The notes under the pieces: model-generated
Seen by the model: the letters and a program-made list of their open reading frames with translations, nothing else
Database searches by the model: none
Told to the model about the DNA's origin: nothing
Assembly: GCA_963675135.1 (NCBI GenBank)
Contig: OY776122.1
Span: forward strand, 19,594,881-19,658,880
DNA from: Galeopsis tetrahit
Lineage: Eukaryota > Streptophyta > Magnoliopsida > Lamiales > Lamiaceae
Direction: 5' to 3'
Length of the DNA: 64,000 nucleotides
Shown: positions 11,012 to 21,708 of the stretch, piece after piece
How the letters are laid out: the number at the start of each line of letters is the position of its first letter
How positions within the stretch are numbered: the stretch's first letter is position 1
Translations under genes and position numbers: made by a program

Positions 11012-11460
11012 ATGGCCAACAATAATGCTGTTCCTCCACCTGCTGTTCAAGGATTGGACAATATGGCCACAAATCCAGTCAATCACATTTCACATCATAA
11101 ATTGCCCATGTTCTCTATAGACAACTATGATTTCTGGAAAATTAGAATGAGAGCTCATCTTGCATCTCTACATACTGATATGTTAAGAGTAATCACAAGA
11201 GGACCTTTTGTGTTTACTCAAACTAACCCCAGGGTAACAGAAGAGCAAAGAGCAGATATAAGGGAACTGATTCCCAAAGATGAAGATGACTTCACTACTG
11301 ATGAAAAGAGGAAGGATAATCTGAATTATCTAGCAATGAACACCCTCTATCAAACAATTCCAGATGCAGTCATGGGGAGAGTCTACCAGTGCACAACAGC
11401 CAAAGAAATTTGGGATACTCTTGCTGAAATGTGTGAGGGTACTGAAAAGATCAAGGAGAA
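11012..11460 (+). pseudogene. gag: Element B gag, N-terminal part (cut by element C)
   Basis: Start of the capsid polyprotein gene: MANNNAVPPPAVQGLDN, identical in layout to gag of A (39038 downward). The retrotransposon gag region includes FDNYDFWKIRMRAHL-like sequence around FSIDNYDFWKIR. The reading frame is intact up to the GAGAA target site, where element C enters. The coding sequence resumes at 22029 in the frame that would follow if C were absent. Function in the family: forms the cytoplasmic virus-like particle that packages element RNA. Inactive here because of the 10.6 kb insertion. Confidence 0.92.
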
Positions 11461-12324
11461 TGAAAGTGTGCGGGGTGGTGTATGAAGTGTTTAAGTATAA
11501 GTAGATAAATGTTGCACAGAATGTTGAGACAAATAGTACAACACTGACTCTAACAGAATATCAGAAATTAAGATTCACAGCGGAAGACTTGAAACACTAA
11601 AAACAAATGAGACACAATGGAAATACTTTTAACATAGATTTTATAAATAAAAATCTATGTCTGCCTTATGGCGTAAAATCAATACTTATCTTCAAGTACA
11701 AATGTTGTGTGAAATGTTACAACAATAACTTTCACAATGAAACTATAAACGAGGCAGGTGCCAAGTCTAGAAAACGAACTAAGTGTATAAATTATACACT
11801 GTCGAAATGCCTAGTCTATCTAATGATTACACTCTCAATAGATAAGAAGACACACAGTCATACGGGTGGTATACAACGTATGAACTAAAATGTAGAACTA
11901 TTGGCCACAATTTCCTAACAGGGATGAACGCTCGGTCTAGGATATTGATCGAATAGAGCACACTGAATTATGAAGCCTTCAATGGGTATTTATAGTGTGG
12001 GATACGAAATTCTAGAGGCTTCCACATTGAGGTCCTATTTTTTAGGAAACTCAACTTCCACAACTTCCATGATCTTTCTAGATCCTTCTAGGCTGCTCCA
12101 GGTCGTTCCAAATGTATCCAGGCTGTTCTAGCATGTTCTCCAATGTTCTGGAATCTTCCAGGTTCCAGATCCTTGTAGAAGCTTCTAGATCCTGCCAGAA
12201 ATGCGACAACATTTAGGTCAACATTTAATGTAGCATTTCAGAAAAGACTTAGAAAAAATCTCGGAAGGTCAAATTCAGATGTTGTTGATAATGTTAAGAC
12301 ATTTAAGAATTAACAACATCTACA
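11461..12324 (-). repeat. Element C 3' LTR (864 bp)
   Basis: Left LTR on the plus strand. It is the 3' LTR because the element is on the minus strand. Begins TGAAAGTGTGCGGGG and ends CATCTACA in plus orientation. It differs from the 5' LTR only at about 11538, 11608, 11738, 11750 and 11813. TATA box at 11987-11994 (minus strand). Heat-shock-element-like motifs at 12010-12022, 12146-12158 and 12178-12189. Confidence 0.96.
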
Positions 12325-12954
12325 ATCTCCCCCAATTTGACCTTTCGACTACAACACACCTGATGCACATATATTTCTATACATACTCAGTTTTATGTAC
12401 TTAGTTGAGGTTGACATCATTGCTAAGCACTAGTCAAGACAATACCTGTTGTAATCGTTGGATCAAATCAACTGAAGATCAAGGATAATTTCATAATGAT
12501 CCGTGCCAAAGGATCAAAACTATTTCATCCAAAATAGAATAAGTATAAACTATACACTTACTCACAACATAAGTAACTATACTAAGATAATAAGTTGTAC
12601 TGGAAGAATTAACTTAGAATCTAAGTATGACACAAACAAAATAACAAAATAATAAAATCAGAGCAAAACATAATGTAAAACACAAAACAGACACTAATAC
12701 TATACACAACCTGCAATATTAGACACATGATAATCTGCAAACAAATTAAGCAAGGCAGTAAACAAATATCAAGTGGAACCATTAAGCAAGTTGTAGTAAT
12801 AAACATCCTATCATCTAGAAAAAAATAAATAACAAGTGTATCAGAATTTCAGAATACTTAAACGTTAATTACAGAGATTGAACTGAATAAATGGCATAAA
12901 CAACAGCCATTATAAAATCAGATCTCCCCCTGTCTTGTAGCTTGTCCCTGTTCA
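12325..12954 (-). other. Element C 3' untranslated region with duplicated polypurine tract
   Basis: Non-coding between the env-like stop and the 3' LTR. The polypurine tract next to the LTR reads ATTGGGGGAGAT on the minus strand (12325-12336). A second copy of the core GGGGGAGAT lies at 12922-12930, just after the env-like stop. More than one polypurine tract has been reported for Sireviruses. The rest is AT-rich with no open frame of note. Confidence 0.75.
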
Positions 12955-15303
12955 TCACTGTTCCTGTTCATCAGCTTCATCCACAAAGTAAATAGATGCA
13001 AGATGTGCAACTACATCAGTAACAGCAGCATCTCCTCCAGCATCAGGTACAGCACCATCATCAGCAGCAGCTGGAACTCCATCTTCATTTATCTCCTCAA
13101 TGACCACATTGGAGTTGGATGGTGGTGGTACTCCCCCTGTTGTAGGTGAAAGGAGGTTGGTCCACCTGTCCTTCAGGAACTGGAGTTCATCTATTGTTTC
13201 CTGCAAGTGTTGGAGTTGGAGTTTGATGAATTCCTGTGAAAGATACACATTACCAGAAATGTTGACACGAATGTTCTCAACATTTGGGGGTGCATTTCTC
13301 TGATGTGTTCTGGAAGGGCCTGGTTGAGCTGAAGTAGAGGGTCTGGAAGATCTCTGTGGACTATCAGTACCAGGAGCAACTATGGGCAGATCAATGATTC
13401 TGTCCCCAATCAATAAGGCAGGAGCAATAGCAAGTAGTGGCACTCTCCCCCTCAAGACATCAGTCTTCTTAGCAGTGAAGCCATGGTGCTTCAGATAGTT
13501 TGAAATCAAGACTGGATAGGGCAGATTTCCTTTCCCAGTAGTTTTCCCAGTAAATTTCCTCATATGGTGAAAGATGGTATGTCCCAGATTGAACTTCTTA
13601 AGTATAGAAATCCTATACATAAGAATGGCTTGGTCTCTTGTAATCTTAGTGGTGTTGGTAGTGGGAATCCAATTGTATATGATCAGCTTATACAAAACAG
13701 AATGTAAGGAGGTTAAGTGTCTAGCTAACATCTTCCTAGTCCACTTAGTCTTTCTACCCCCTGTGATTGCAGTAATCACAACATCCATATCTGGATCATC
13801 ATCCTCATCAACATTAGGAGTGTGCAAGAACTCATTAATAAGTTCTGGAGTGAAAGGCACATCCCTCCCCCTAAAATTTACAGTACCATAAGACCTAGAA
13901 CTTCTTTTTCCATAACTTTTCTTCATACAGGCATAAGACCAGTTTGTAAGAAAAGCTTCACCAAATGTAACAGCATTCAACAGATTTCTATCCTCTAAAA
14001 ACTTAAGCATACCCTTACTATCAAAATCAGGCACATTTATTCTTTTCTCAATCAACAGCTTCCTCTTAGAATAAATTTCTAACCTTTTCTCAACATAAGT
14101 GGAGTGATCAGAGGTACCTTCATTTTCTGTCTCAGAAGGCAGTTCCTCATCAGGATCAGTGTCTCCATCATGTGCAGAGGAGCTTTTGGATGAGCTCTTT
14201 GCTTCAGCAGATGAGCTCTTTGCCTCAGAAGATGAGCTGTCTCCACTTCCACCATCATCAGGTTCTGGTGTGGACTCTTTTGCAGCAGCAAATGACTCAG
14301 CATTCTTCTTAAGAGATTCTTGCATGTCTCTTAGGCAAACATTGAAATCAGAATCAGAGTCTGATTCAGCAGGTTCTTCTTCAGGGATCATTTTGGCTTT
14401 CCCTTTCCCTTTAGGATCAGTAGCAGCTTTCTTCCTTCGTTCAACAGCAGCTTTCTTTGGTTTCTCAGCAACAGTCTTTGGCTTCTTTGCAGCAACAGTG
14501 GCAACTTCGGTTTCTTCATCAGATTCAGTGAACACTTGAATGGGTTCACCAGCATCAGCTCCAGCTTTCTTCTTCTTCCTCATGGATTCAGAGTAATCCA
14601 CACGGGTGAATACACGGTACGATCTCCTTCTTTGTACAAGGCTTCTCTGTCTTTTTCCTTTCTGTGCATTTTTCTTGAAGGGAATAGGAGCAGACTCTTC
14701 AGAAAGTGAGAGAGATGAGTTTGTACCAGAATCAGAAGCTTGGGCGTCCTCCATTTCTTCATCCTCAGAATCGGATGCAGCAGTAGCTTCTCCTTCAACA
14801 CCGGTTTCGACATGTTCCTCCGTTGAAACTGGAACAGTAGGATTAGGGCTTTTTGTTGCAGCAGTCATTTGAGCAGTTTGATCGGCCAAATAACTTGAGA
14901 TATCCACAGTGATATCTCCGAATTGCATCACAGGTAGATGCCCGGTAGTTCGAAGAGTTGCAGACACTTCTTCGACAGCTCTCGTAAACTGTTCAACAGT
15001 CGAATCTTGTGGGATTTGGGTAGCTGGTGGAGTAGTTGTAGAAACAGGAGCGGTTGTTGATGGGGTTGCAGAGGCATTGGAGTCGGCATTTGAGGAGTTG
15101 GATTGTTGCGAAGCCATTGAAGCAAGAATTTCAAGAGAGTTTTGGGCAGTTTGTTTGGAAGATTCAGGAGAAGAGTGTGAGTGAGAGTGTGATCGAGGGT
15201 GGTTTCCAGCCATTAAGAAGAATCGGTTGGATTTCCAAGGTAGGTTTTTGAGAGTGTATGTAGTAAATTTGGGAAATACACGGCCAAAGAACAGTTTCTG
15301 CAA
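12955..15303 (-). CDS. Env-like ORF of element C (782 aa)
   Basis: Unbroken ORF downstream of pol, in the env-like position. Residues 1-400 are low-complexity: Ser/Thr/Ala-rich, then acidic (DSEDEEMEDA) and lysine-rich blocks that could be nuclear-localisation signals (QRRRSYR, MRKKKKAG). Residues about 402-610 form a folded domain: YVEKRLEIYSKRKLLIEKR, then VPFTPELINEFLH, then YNWIPTTNTTKITRDQAI and FNLGHTIFHHMRKF. This resembles the domain annotated in plant genomes as a putative plant transposon protein. The C-terminus is Pro/Ser-rich and then acidic. No signal peptide or membrane segment is evident. The true start may be Met31 (MAGNHPRSH, 15213) or a nearby Met, because residues 1-30 look like leader sequence. 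Function unknown. Confidence 0.8.
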   Translation of the reverse strand: MQKLFFGRVFPKFTTYTLKNLPWKSNRFFLMAGNHPRSHSHSHSSPESSKQTAQNSLEILASMASQQSNSSNADSNASATPSTTAPVSTTTPPATQIPQDSTVEQFTRAVEEVSATLRTTGHLPVMQFGDITVDISSYLADQTAQMTAATKSPNPTVPVSTEEHVETGVEGEATAASDSEDEEMEDAQASDSGTNSSLSLSEESAPIPFKKNAQKGKRQRSLVQRRRSYRVFTRVDYSESMRKKKKAGADAGEPIQVFTESDEETEVATVAAKKPKTVAEKPKKAAVERRKKAATDPKGKGKAKMIPEEEPAESDSDSDFNVCLRDMQESLKKNAESFAAAKESTPEPDDGGSGDSSSSEAKSSSAEAKSSSKSSSAHDGDTDPDEELPSETENEGTSDHSTYVEKRLEIYSKRKLLIEKRINVPDFDSKGMLKFLEDRNLLNAVTFGEAFLTNWSYACMKKSYGKRSSRSYGTVNFRGRDVPFTPELINEFLHTPNVDEDDDPDMDVVITAITGGRKTKWTRKMLARHLTSLHSVLYKLIIYNWIPTTNTTKITRDQAILMYRISILKKFNLGHTIFHHMRKFTGKTTGKGNLPYPVLISNYLKHHGFTAKKTDVLRGRVPLLAIAPALLIGDRIIDLPIVAPGTDSPQRSSRPSTSAQPGPSRTHQRNAPPNVENIRVNISGNVYLSQEFIKLQLQHLQETIDELQFLKDRWTNLLSPTTGGVPPPSNSNVVIEEINEDGVPAAADDGAVPDAGGDAAVTDVVAHLASIYFVDEADEQEQ

Positions 15304-16135
15304 ATACAGTACTTAACAAAAACTCGAAAAAGACAATTAGCAAAATAAATCACAATTAATTGAGTTTTATGGAGAGAATGTATGTGTAGTTGGAGGTTAA
15401 AACGAATTATTCCAGAAATAATTTGATAGTGCTCCACATTTTTAGCCATAACCTAGATCATGGTTAATTAGTGGGAAAAATCAATTTTATTAATTAATTA
15501 AATAATTAAGAAGTTTCTAGAATTCTTTACTTAGTCCAAGCATAATCTGAAAATTAAAAACGTGGGTTAGTTATATAATTGAATAAATAAAATAAATCTC
15601 AATAAATAATTAAATAATTACAACTTATAAAAATAAATTCGAATCAGGCAATGTTGTGCTCAAAACTGTTACAAACACCTCAACACGGTTTTTACATGAA
15701 TTTGCTTCATTTGTGTTGCACCATAATTTTTCTTTTTGTGTTATAGCATCTAATTTGTATTGATCCATTGTTCCTGTAGAGTACATCGTAGTAGCGAACT
15801 CCGTGCCCCATACTTACTTAATGGATTACAAATATATTGATGTTTTTACCAGAGAATCACCTTTTGAAAAGAAGGCATCGTAGTAGTGAACTCCGTGCTC
15901 CATAGTTACTCAGTGATTTTGGTACATCTTTAGTATGCTAATAACATTCTCATTTTTATGCATTTGATAGGTGTGAGACATGTTTATTTTTGCACTACAA
16001 GGTTCTTAGATTCGTAGATATTTTACAAAGGAATTATTTAACTAAGTAAGAAATAAATTCAACTTATAAAATTTTTACAACCCATGATGTTGTCCCAAAT
16101 GCTGACGCATTTGTGACAACATCCATCCGAATTTT
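15304..16135 (-). other. Element C pol-env spacer
   Basis: 832 non-coding bases between the pol stop and the env-like ORF. They hold two direct copies, 92 bases apart, of a ~35-bp segment with the shared core GAACTCCGTGC (15784-15818 and 15876-15910). The rest is AT-rich. The segment could serve expression of the env-like ORF (internal promoter or splice acceptor), but nothing decisive is visible. Confidence 0.5.
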
Positions 16136-19100
16136 TCAGATAGTGCTCATCCCAAGAGATTTCCTCAAGATTGAGAATCTCTCATGGTCTAATGCCTTAG
16201 TAAAAATGTCAGCATTTTGTTTTTCAGTAGGTATATACTCCAACTTCACAATATTCTTCTCTACTAAATCTCTCATAAAGTGATGTCTTATGCTAATGTG
16301 CTTTGTGAGTGAGTGTTGTACAGGATTCTTAGAAATGTTAATAGCACTAGTATTATCACAAAAAATTGTAAGTATACCATTCTCAATACCATAGTCATGG
16401 AACATCTTGCTCAGCCACAAGAGTTGTGTACAGCAGCTTCCAGCAGCTATATACTCAGATTCTGCAGTAGATTGTGAAACACAATTCTGCTTCTTGCTGT
16501 GCCATGAAACAAGATTGTTTCCCATGTAGAAACATCCTCCACTCGTACTCTTTCTATCATCTATATCTCCAGCCCAATCAGCATCACTGTAGCCTATCAG
16601 AATGTTGTTGGTGTCCTTAGTATACCAGATTCCAAGGTCACTTGTACCTGCAACATACTTGATAATCCTTTTCACAGCATTCAGGTGAGAATCCTTTGGA
16701 TTAGCTTGGTACCTAGCACAGACACACACACTGTACATAATATCTGGTCTACTAGAGGTTAAGTACAGTAAACTACCTATCATGGATCTGTAAAGTGTTG
16801 GATCAACATCTGTTCCAGCACTGTCTTTGCAAAGTTTCAAAGAAGATCCCATAGGAGTTTTCATTGGTTTTGAATTCTCAAGACCAAATCTTTTAACCAA
16901 GTTCTTAGCATACTTACTCTGGGAGAAGAAAATACCATTGCTGCATTGTTTGATTTGAAGACCTAGAAAATAATTCAAGTCTCCAACCATACTCATTTCA
17001 AATGTTGCAGTCATTGCCTCAACAAATGTACTCAACATTTTATCACAAGTAGAACCAAACACAATGTCATCAACATATATTTGAGCAATTAGTATATCAT
17101 TTTCAGTGTGCTTAATGAACAAAGTTCTATCTGCCTCTCCTCTAATAAATCCATATTCCAAAAGAAAGTCAGTAAGCCTACCATACCATGCTCTAGGAGC
17201 TTGTTTCAGGCCATATAATGCTTTCTTAAGTTTATATACATGATCAGGATACTGAGGATCTTCAAATCCTATAGGTTGTTCAACATATGCTTCTTCATTT
17301 AATATGCCATTTAGAAATGCAGCCTTTACATCCATTTGATGAAGTTTAATATCAATAAAACATGCAATAGCTAGCAGTAATCTAATAGATTCTATCCTAG
17401 CAACAGGTGCAAAAGTTTCATCAAAATCGACTCCTTCAACTTGGGTGTAACCTTGTGCTACTAACCTAGCCTTGTTCCTAACAATATTACCAGATTCATC
17501 AGTTTTATTCTTGAATATCCACTTTGTTCCAATGACATTAGTATGACTAGGTCTAGGAACAAGTGTCCACACTTCATTTCTTTCAAACTGACCAAGTTCT
17601 TCATGCATAGCATTAATCCAGTTTTCATCAGTTAAAGCTTCTTTAGCACTCTTAGGTTCAATTTCAGATAAATAGCATTCAGCATTTACAACATTACACA
17701 TAGAAGACATGCATATTGTTCTTACCACATCTACCTTGTTTGATCTTACTCTTCCTCTTGTTTTCACTCCAACTGTAGCATCGCCTATGATCTGGTCAGA
17801 AGGATGACTTTTGCCTATTCTTGAAGAAGGATTCGTTTTGGGAATGTACTGATCATTCTGTGAATTTACAGCTGACTGTTCTGTAGATGTTGACTCAGAT
17901 GTGTTAATATTTGGTGCAACATTTTCAGACTTCAGTGTATTCTTAGAAGTGTCAGTAACCTGTGATACATCTTCTTCATCCTTGTCATCTGTAAGACCTT
18001 TATCATCATCAAACACAACATTAACAGATTCTTGAACAGTGTTAGTTCTAAGGTTATAAACTCTATAAGCTTTACTATTTCTAGAATAGCCTAAAAAGAA
18101 ACCTTTATCACTTTTAGAATCAAACTTATGAAGTTGATCCCTATCATTTAGAATATAACACACACAACCAAATACATGAAAATATTTCACATTAGGTTTT
18201 CTGTTGTTCAAAATCTCATATGGTGTTTGATTAGTGTTAGAACGAATAAAAACCCTATTAATAATATGACATGCAGTATTCAATGCTTCTCCCCAAAATT
18301 TCTTAGCAAGACATTTGGATGTAAGCATAACTCTAGCCATTTCTTGTAAAGTTCTATTCTTTCTTTCAACAATTCCATTTTGTTGTGGAGTTTTAGGAGA
18401 TGAATATTCTTGCAAGATACCCTTTTTATCACAGAAATCATTAAACATGTTGTTTTCAAATTCCCTACCATGATCAGTTCTAATACGGCCAACTTTCAAG
18501 TTAAACACATTTTTGAACCTTTTATAAAGAATTTTAAATGCAGCAAATGCTTCAGATTTGTCTCTTAAAGACTCTACCCAGGTATATCTAGAAAAATCAT
18601 CTACCACAACTAAGGAATACCTCTTTCCTCCAATGCTTTCAGTTTCCATAGGACCCATCAAGTCCATGTGCAGTAATTCAAAGCATCGATGTGTAGTGCA
18701 ATGTGACAGCATTTTGTGTGACATTCTTACCTGCTTGCCTTTTTGGCATGGTCCACATACAGTGGTGTTGTGAAACCTCAGTTCTGGAATTCCTTTTACT
18801 GCATCTGCTTTGATTAGCTTTTTCATAGCTCTGTAATTTGCATGACCCAATCTTTGATGCCATGGAACATTTTCATCATGTTTTGACAAGTTACACATAT
18901 TTGTTCCAATAAGATAGCAGTTATCAGCTGACCTAGTACCAGTCATGACACAAACTTCATCTTTATTAAGAACATAACATGAATCTTTATCAAATTTCAC
19001 ATGCAAATTATCATCACAAAGTTGACTAATGCTAATCAGATTTGCAAGTAAGCCATCAACATGTAATACATTTTTAAGCTTAGGAAAACCTTCAACATTC

Positions 19101-21085
19101 AAAGTTCCTTTACCAACAATTTTTCCTTTAGAACCTCCACCATATGTAACACTACCACTATTCAAAGTCACATAATCAGATAAGAAATCAATACGGCCTG
19201 TCATATGTCTAGAACAACCACTATCAAAGTACCATAAATCAGGTAGACATGCTTTTAAGGAGGTATGAACAACATTACAGGTAGCTTTTGGTTTCCATGC
19301 AGATTTTAAAAACTGTTTACCAGGATGTGACAGTTTCTTATGCAGCATTTTCAAGTTTTTCTGTTCTTCAAACAACTTTATACAGTAAGGACGAATATGA
19401 CCAATTTTGAAACAGTAATGACAGATATACTTCCTTTTAATCTTGTGAGACTCTGTTTCTGCAGATGTTGACCCAGATGTGTCAACATTTGCCTTAACAA
19501 ATTTCACAGGTTTTCTAAATTTATCAGAAATAGAAGCAGTAGTACCATCATAACCTAAACCATGATTGTTAGACTTACCAGTAGCTATAACATTATTTAC
19601 CTCAGAAGCACTCTTGGAATATTTCTTGAAACATAAAGTAGAATTTATCAAATTCTCCTTTAAGTTACAGATTTCCAGATCTCTTTTGGTAAGAATAACT
19701 TCTAGCTTGGTGATTGTGTCTATCAGATCCTCATTCCTTTTATTCAGAGAATCAAGGGTGAGTTTCTGATTCTTCCAATCATCTAACAGCTTTTGGTATT
19801 CATTGTCATCATTCCTTTTTCCTGCATCATCAACTAAACCATTAAAACAGTTCAAATCTGGGTGACTCTGTTCTGATGTTGCTGTAGATGTTGAAGCATC
19901 AGGTACAGCATCAGAATCTGTTTCATCCAGATCATCATCTGAGGAATCATTATAATCAATTCTGGTAAAATTAGAATATTCATTCTGATTTAATTCATCA
20001 AGATCATCATCAGAATCATCACTCAAGGTAGCACTAAAATTCAGTTTTTGCTTAAGTCTAGTATTGGCACATTCATTTGCATAATGACCATAACCAGAAC
20101 AAGCATTGCATTGAACTGATTTTCGAAATTCAGGATCATACCTTGGTTTACCTTCACTCTTTGACAGTCTTGGTGTGAATTGACCTTTCCTCCTTTCTGG
20201 TTGAGGTGTTGATGTGTTGATTTGAATCTTAGGCTGAATATTTCTAGATTTGTTCACAGATTTCTTAAGAAACTTATGAAAGTGCTTAGTGAGTAAGGCA
20301 ATGTTGTTAGGATTGTTGAGACATTCATCAAGCAATTCTTCATCAGAATCAACTTCAGTAATGATAGGTTGAATCTCAGAAATGTTTGATGTTTCTCCTT
20401 TAAAAACTACAACTTTCTTATCAGCATTAGCTTCATCATCTTGATTAGTGTTTATTTCATATGTTCTAAGAATACTCACTAACTCATTTTGACTTAATGT
20501 ATCTGTATTTTTTGCCTCTTCTATAGCACAAATTTTAGCATCAAATCTTTTAGGAACAGATCTTAATATCTTATGAACTACTCTAACATTAGAAATAGGG
20601 TCACCAAGAGAATGTGATTCATTAATTATCTCACTTAACCTTTCATTGTAGGCTGAAATGGTTTCATCTTCCTTCATTCGGAGATTCTCCAACTTTGTCC
20701 CCAACATTCGAAGCTTTGTCCTTCGAACACTGTCTGAACCCTCACAATGCTCTTGCAACCTGTCCCATGCATCTTTAGAAGTAGAACAGTTAGATATAAT
20801 TTTAAACATTGAAACATCAACAGAAGTAAAAATAGCATTTAAAGCTTTAGAATTGTAGCTTGCTGTTGTTATTTCATCAGCCGTCCAATCAACTTCTCTT
20901 TTGAGTTGAACTTCACCATCTGCGTCTGCTGGTCTCTTTGGAGCTTCCCAACCTGTAAGTACAGTCCTCCAAGCACGTTCATCAATTGACTTGATGTACA
21001 TACGCATCTTAGGCTTCCAATAAGAATAATTTGAACCATCTAAAACGGGTGGCCTAAGTGCAGTGGATATGTGATGTGTTTCCAT
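16136..21085 (-). CDS. gag-pol: Element C gag-pol polyprotein (1649 aa), intact
   Basis: Single ORF with every copia domain in order. Gag occupies residues ~1-350, with a CCHC zinc knuckle at C326-C329-H334-C339. An acidic linker and a coiled-coil-like stretch (~420-490) follow, then a second knuckle-like motif (C555-C558-H563-C568). The protease motif is DSG at D621. The integrase zinc finger is H743, H748, C777, C780 and its catalytic triad D808, D871, E907 has the usual 35-residue last spacing. RT has YVDD at 1337-1340. RNase H has D1501 in GYSDADWAG and D1577 in FCDNTSA. Products assemble particles, copy RNA to cDNA and integrate it. The start METHHISTALRPPVLDG is the first Met after the primer site. 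No frameshift or stop is present, so it may be functional. Confidence 0.95.
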   Translation of the reverse strand: METHHISTALRPPVLDGSNYSYWKPKMRMYIKSIDERAWRTVLTGWEAPKRPADADGEVQLKREVDWTADEITTASYNSKALNAIFTSVDVSMFKIISNCSTSKDAWDRLQEHCEGSDSVRRTKLRMLGTKLENLRMKEDETISAYNERLSEIINESHSLGDPISNVRVVHKILRSVPKRFDAKICAIEEAKNTDTLSQNELVSILRTYEINTNQDDEANADKKVVVFKGETSNISEIQPIITEVDSDEELLDECLNNPNNIALLTKHFHKFLKKSVNKSRNIQPKIQINTSTPQPERRKGQFTPRLSKSEGKPRYDPEFRKSVQCNACSGYGHYANECANTRLKQKLNFSATLSDDSDDDLDELNQNEYSNFTRIDYNDSSDDDLDETDSDAVPDASTSTATSEQSHPDLNCFNGLVDDAGKRNDDNEYQKLLDDWKNQKLTLDSLNKRNEDLIDTITKLEVILTKRDLEICNLKENLINSTLCFKKYSKSASEVNNVIATGKSNNHGLGYDGTTASISDKFRKPVKFVKANVDTSGSTSAETESHKIKRKYICHYCFKIGHIRPYCIKLFEEQKNLKMLHKKLSHPGKQFLKSAWKPKATCNVVHTSLKACLPDLWYFDSGCSRHMTGRIDFLSDYVTLNSGSVTYGGGSKGKIVGKGTLNVEGFPKLKNVLHVDGLLANLISISQLCDDNLHVKFDKDSCYVLNKDEVCVMTGTRSADNCYLIGTNMCNLSKHDENVPWHQRLGHANYRAMKKLIKADAVKGIPELRFHNTTVCGPCQKGKQVRMSHKMLSHCTTHRCFELLHMDLMGPMETESIGGKRYSLVVVDDFSRYTWVESLRDKSEAFAAFKILYKRFKNVFNLKVGRIRTDHGREFENNMFNDFCDKKGILQEYSSPKTPQQNGIVERKNRTLQEMARVMLTSKCLAKKFWGEALNTACHIINRVFIRSNTNQTPYEILNNRKPNVKYFHVFGCVCYILNDRDQLHKFDSKSDKGFFLGYSRNSKAYRVYNLRTNTVQESVNVVFDDDKGLTDDKDEEDVSQVTDTSKNTLKSENVAPNINTSESTSTEQSAVNSQNDQYIPKTNPSSRIGKSHPSDQIIGDATVGVKTRGRVRSNKVDVVRTICMSSMCNVVNAECYLSEIEPKSAKEALTDENWINAMHEELGQFERNEVWTLVPRPSHTNVIGTKWIFKNKTDESGNIVRNKARLVAQGYTQVEGVDFDETFAPVARIESIRLLLAIACFIDIKLHQMDVKAAFLNGILNEEAYVEQPIGFEDPQYPDHVYKLKKALYGLKQAPRAWYGRLTDFLLEYGFIRGEADRTLFIKHTENDILIAQIYVDDIVFGSTCDKMLSTFVEAMTATFEMSMVGDLNYFLGLQIKQCSNGIFFSQSKYAKNLVKRFGLENSKPMKTPMGSSLKLCKDSAGTDVDPTLYRSMIGSLLYLTSSRPDIMYSVCVCARYQANPKDSHLNAVKRIIKYVAGTSDLGIWYTKDTNNILIGYSDADWAGDIDDRKSTSGGCFYMGNNLVSWHSKKQNCVSQSTAESEYIAAGSCCTQLLWLSKMFHDYGIENGILTIFCDNTSAINISKNPVQHSLTKHISIRHHFMRDLVEKNIVKLEYIPTEKQNADIFTKALDHERFSILRKSLGMSTI

Positions 21086-21145
21086 TGCTAAACTAAACTA
21101 AAAACACACTTGACCAAAGATCTAACCTAGTGTCGTTAGGTATCA

Positions 21146-21157
21146 GCTCTGATACCA
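21146..21157 (-). promoter_or_regulatory. Primer-binding site of element C
   Basis: TGGTATCAGAGC on the minus strand, two bases from the 5' LTR. It matches the 3' end of initiator tRNA-Met. Confidence 0.9.
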
Positions 21158-21685
21158 ACTGAAAGTGTGCGGGGTGGTGTATGAAGTGTTTAAGTATAAG
21201 TAGATAAATGTTGCACAGAATGTTGAGACAAATAGTGCAACACTGACTCTAACAGAATATCAGAAATTAAGATTCACAGCGGAAGACTTGAAACACTAAA
21301 AACAAACGAGACACAATGGAAATACTTTTAACATAGATTTTATAAATAAAAATCTATGTCTGCCTTATGGCGTAAAATCAATACTTATCTTCAAGTACAA
21401 ATGTTGTGTGAAATGTTACAACAATAACTTTCACAACGAAACTATAAATGAGGCAGGTGCCAAGTCTAGAAAACGAACTAAGTGTATAAATTATACACTG
21501 TCGAAATGCCTCGTCTATCTAATGATTACACTCTCAATAGATAAGAAGACACACAGTCATACGGGTGGTATACAACGTATGAACTAAAATGTAGAACTAT
21601 TGGCCACAATTTCCTAACAGGGATGAACGCTCGGTCTAGGATATTGATCGAATAGAGCACACTGAATTATGAAGCCTTCAATGGG

Positions 21686-21693
21686 TATTTATA
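21686..21693 (-). promoter_or_regulatory. TATA box of element C 5' LTR
   Basis: TATAAATA on the minus strand, about 365 bases from the inner end and 150-190 bases downstream of the best heat-shock-like motifs. Confidence 0.7.
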
Positions 21694-21708
21694 GTGTGGG
21701 ATACGAAA

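Noticed and set aside
11461..12324. C left LTR plus the B gag fragment as a chimeric gene
   Set aside because: The clean GAGAA duplication and resumption of gag at 22029 show simple insertion.
14159..14539. 126-codon frame antisense to the C env-like ORF
   Set aside because: Ser-rich shadow of the low-complexity region on the other strand; no independent support.
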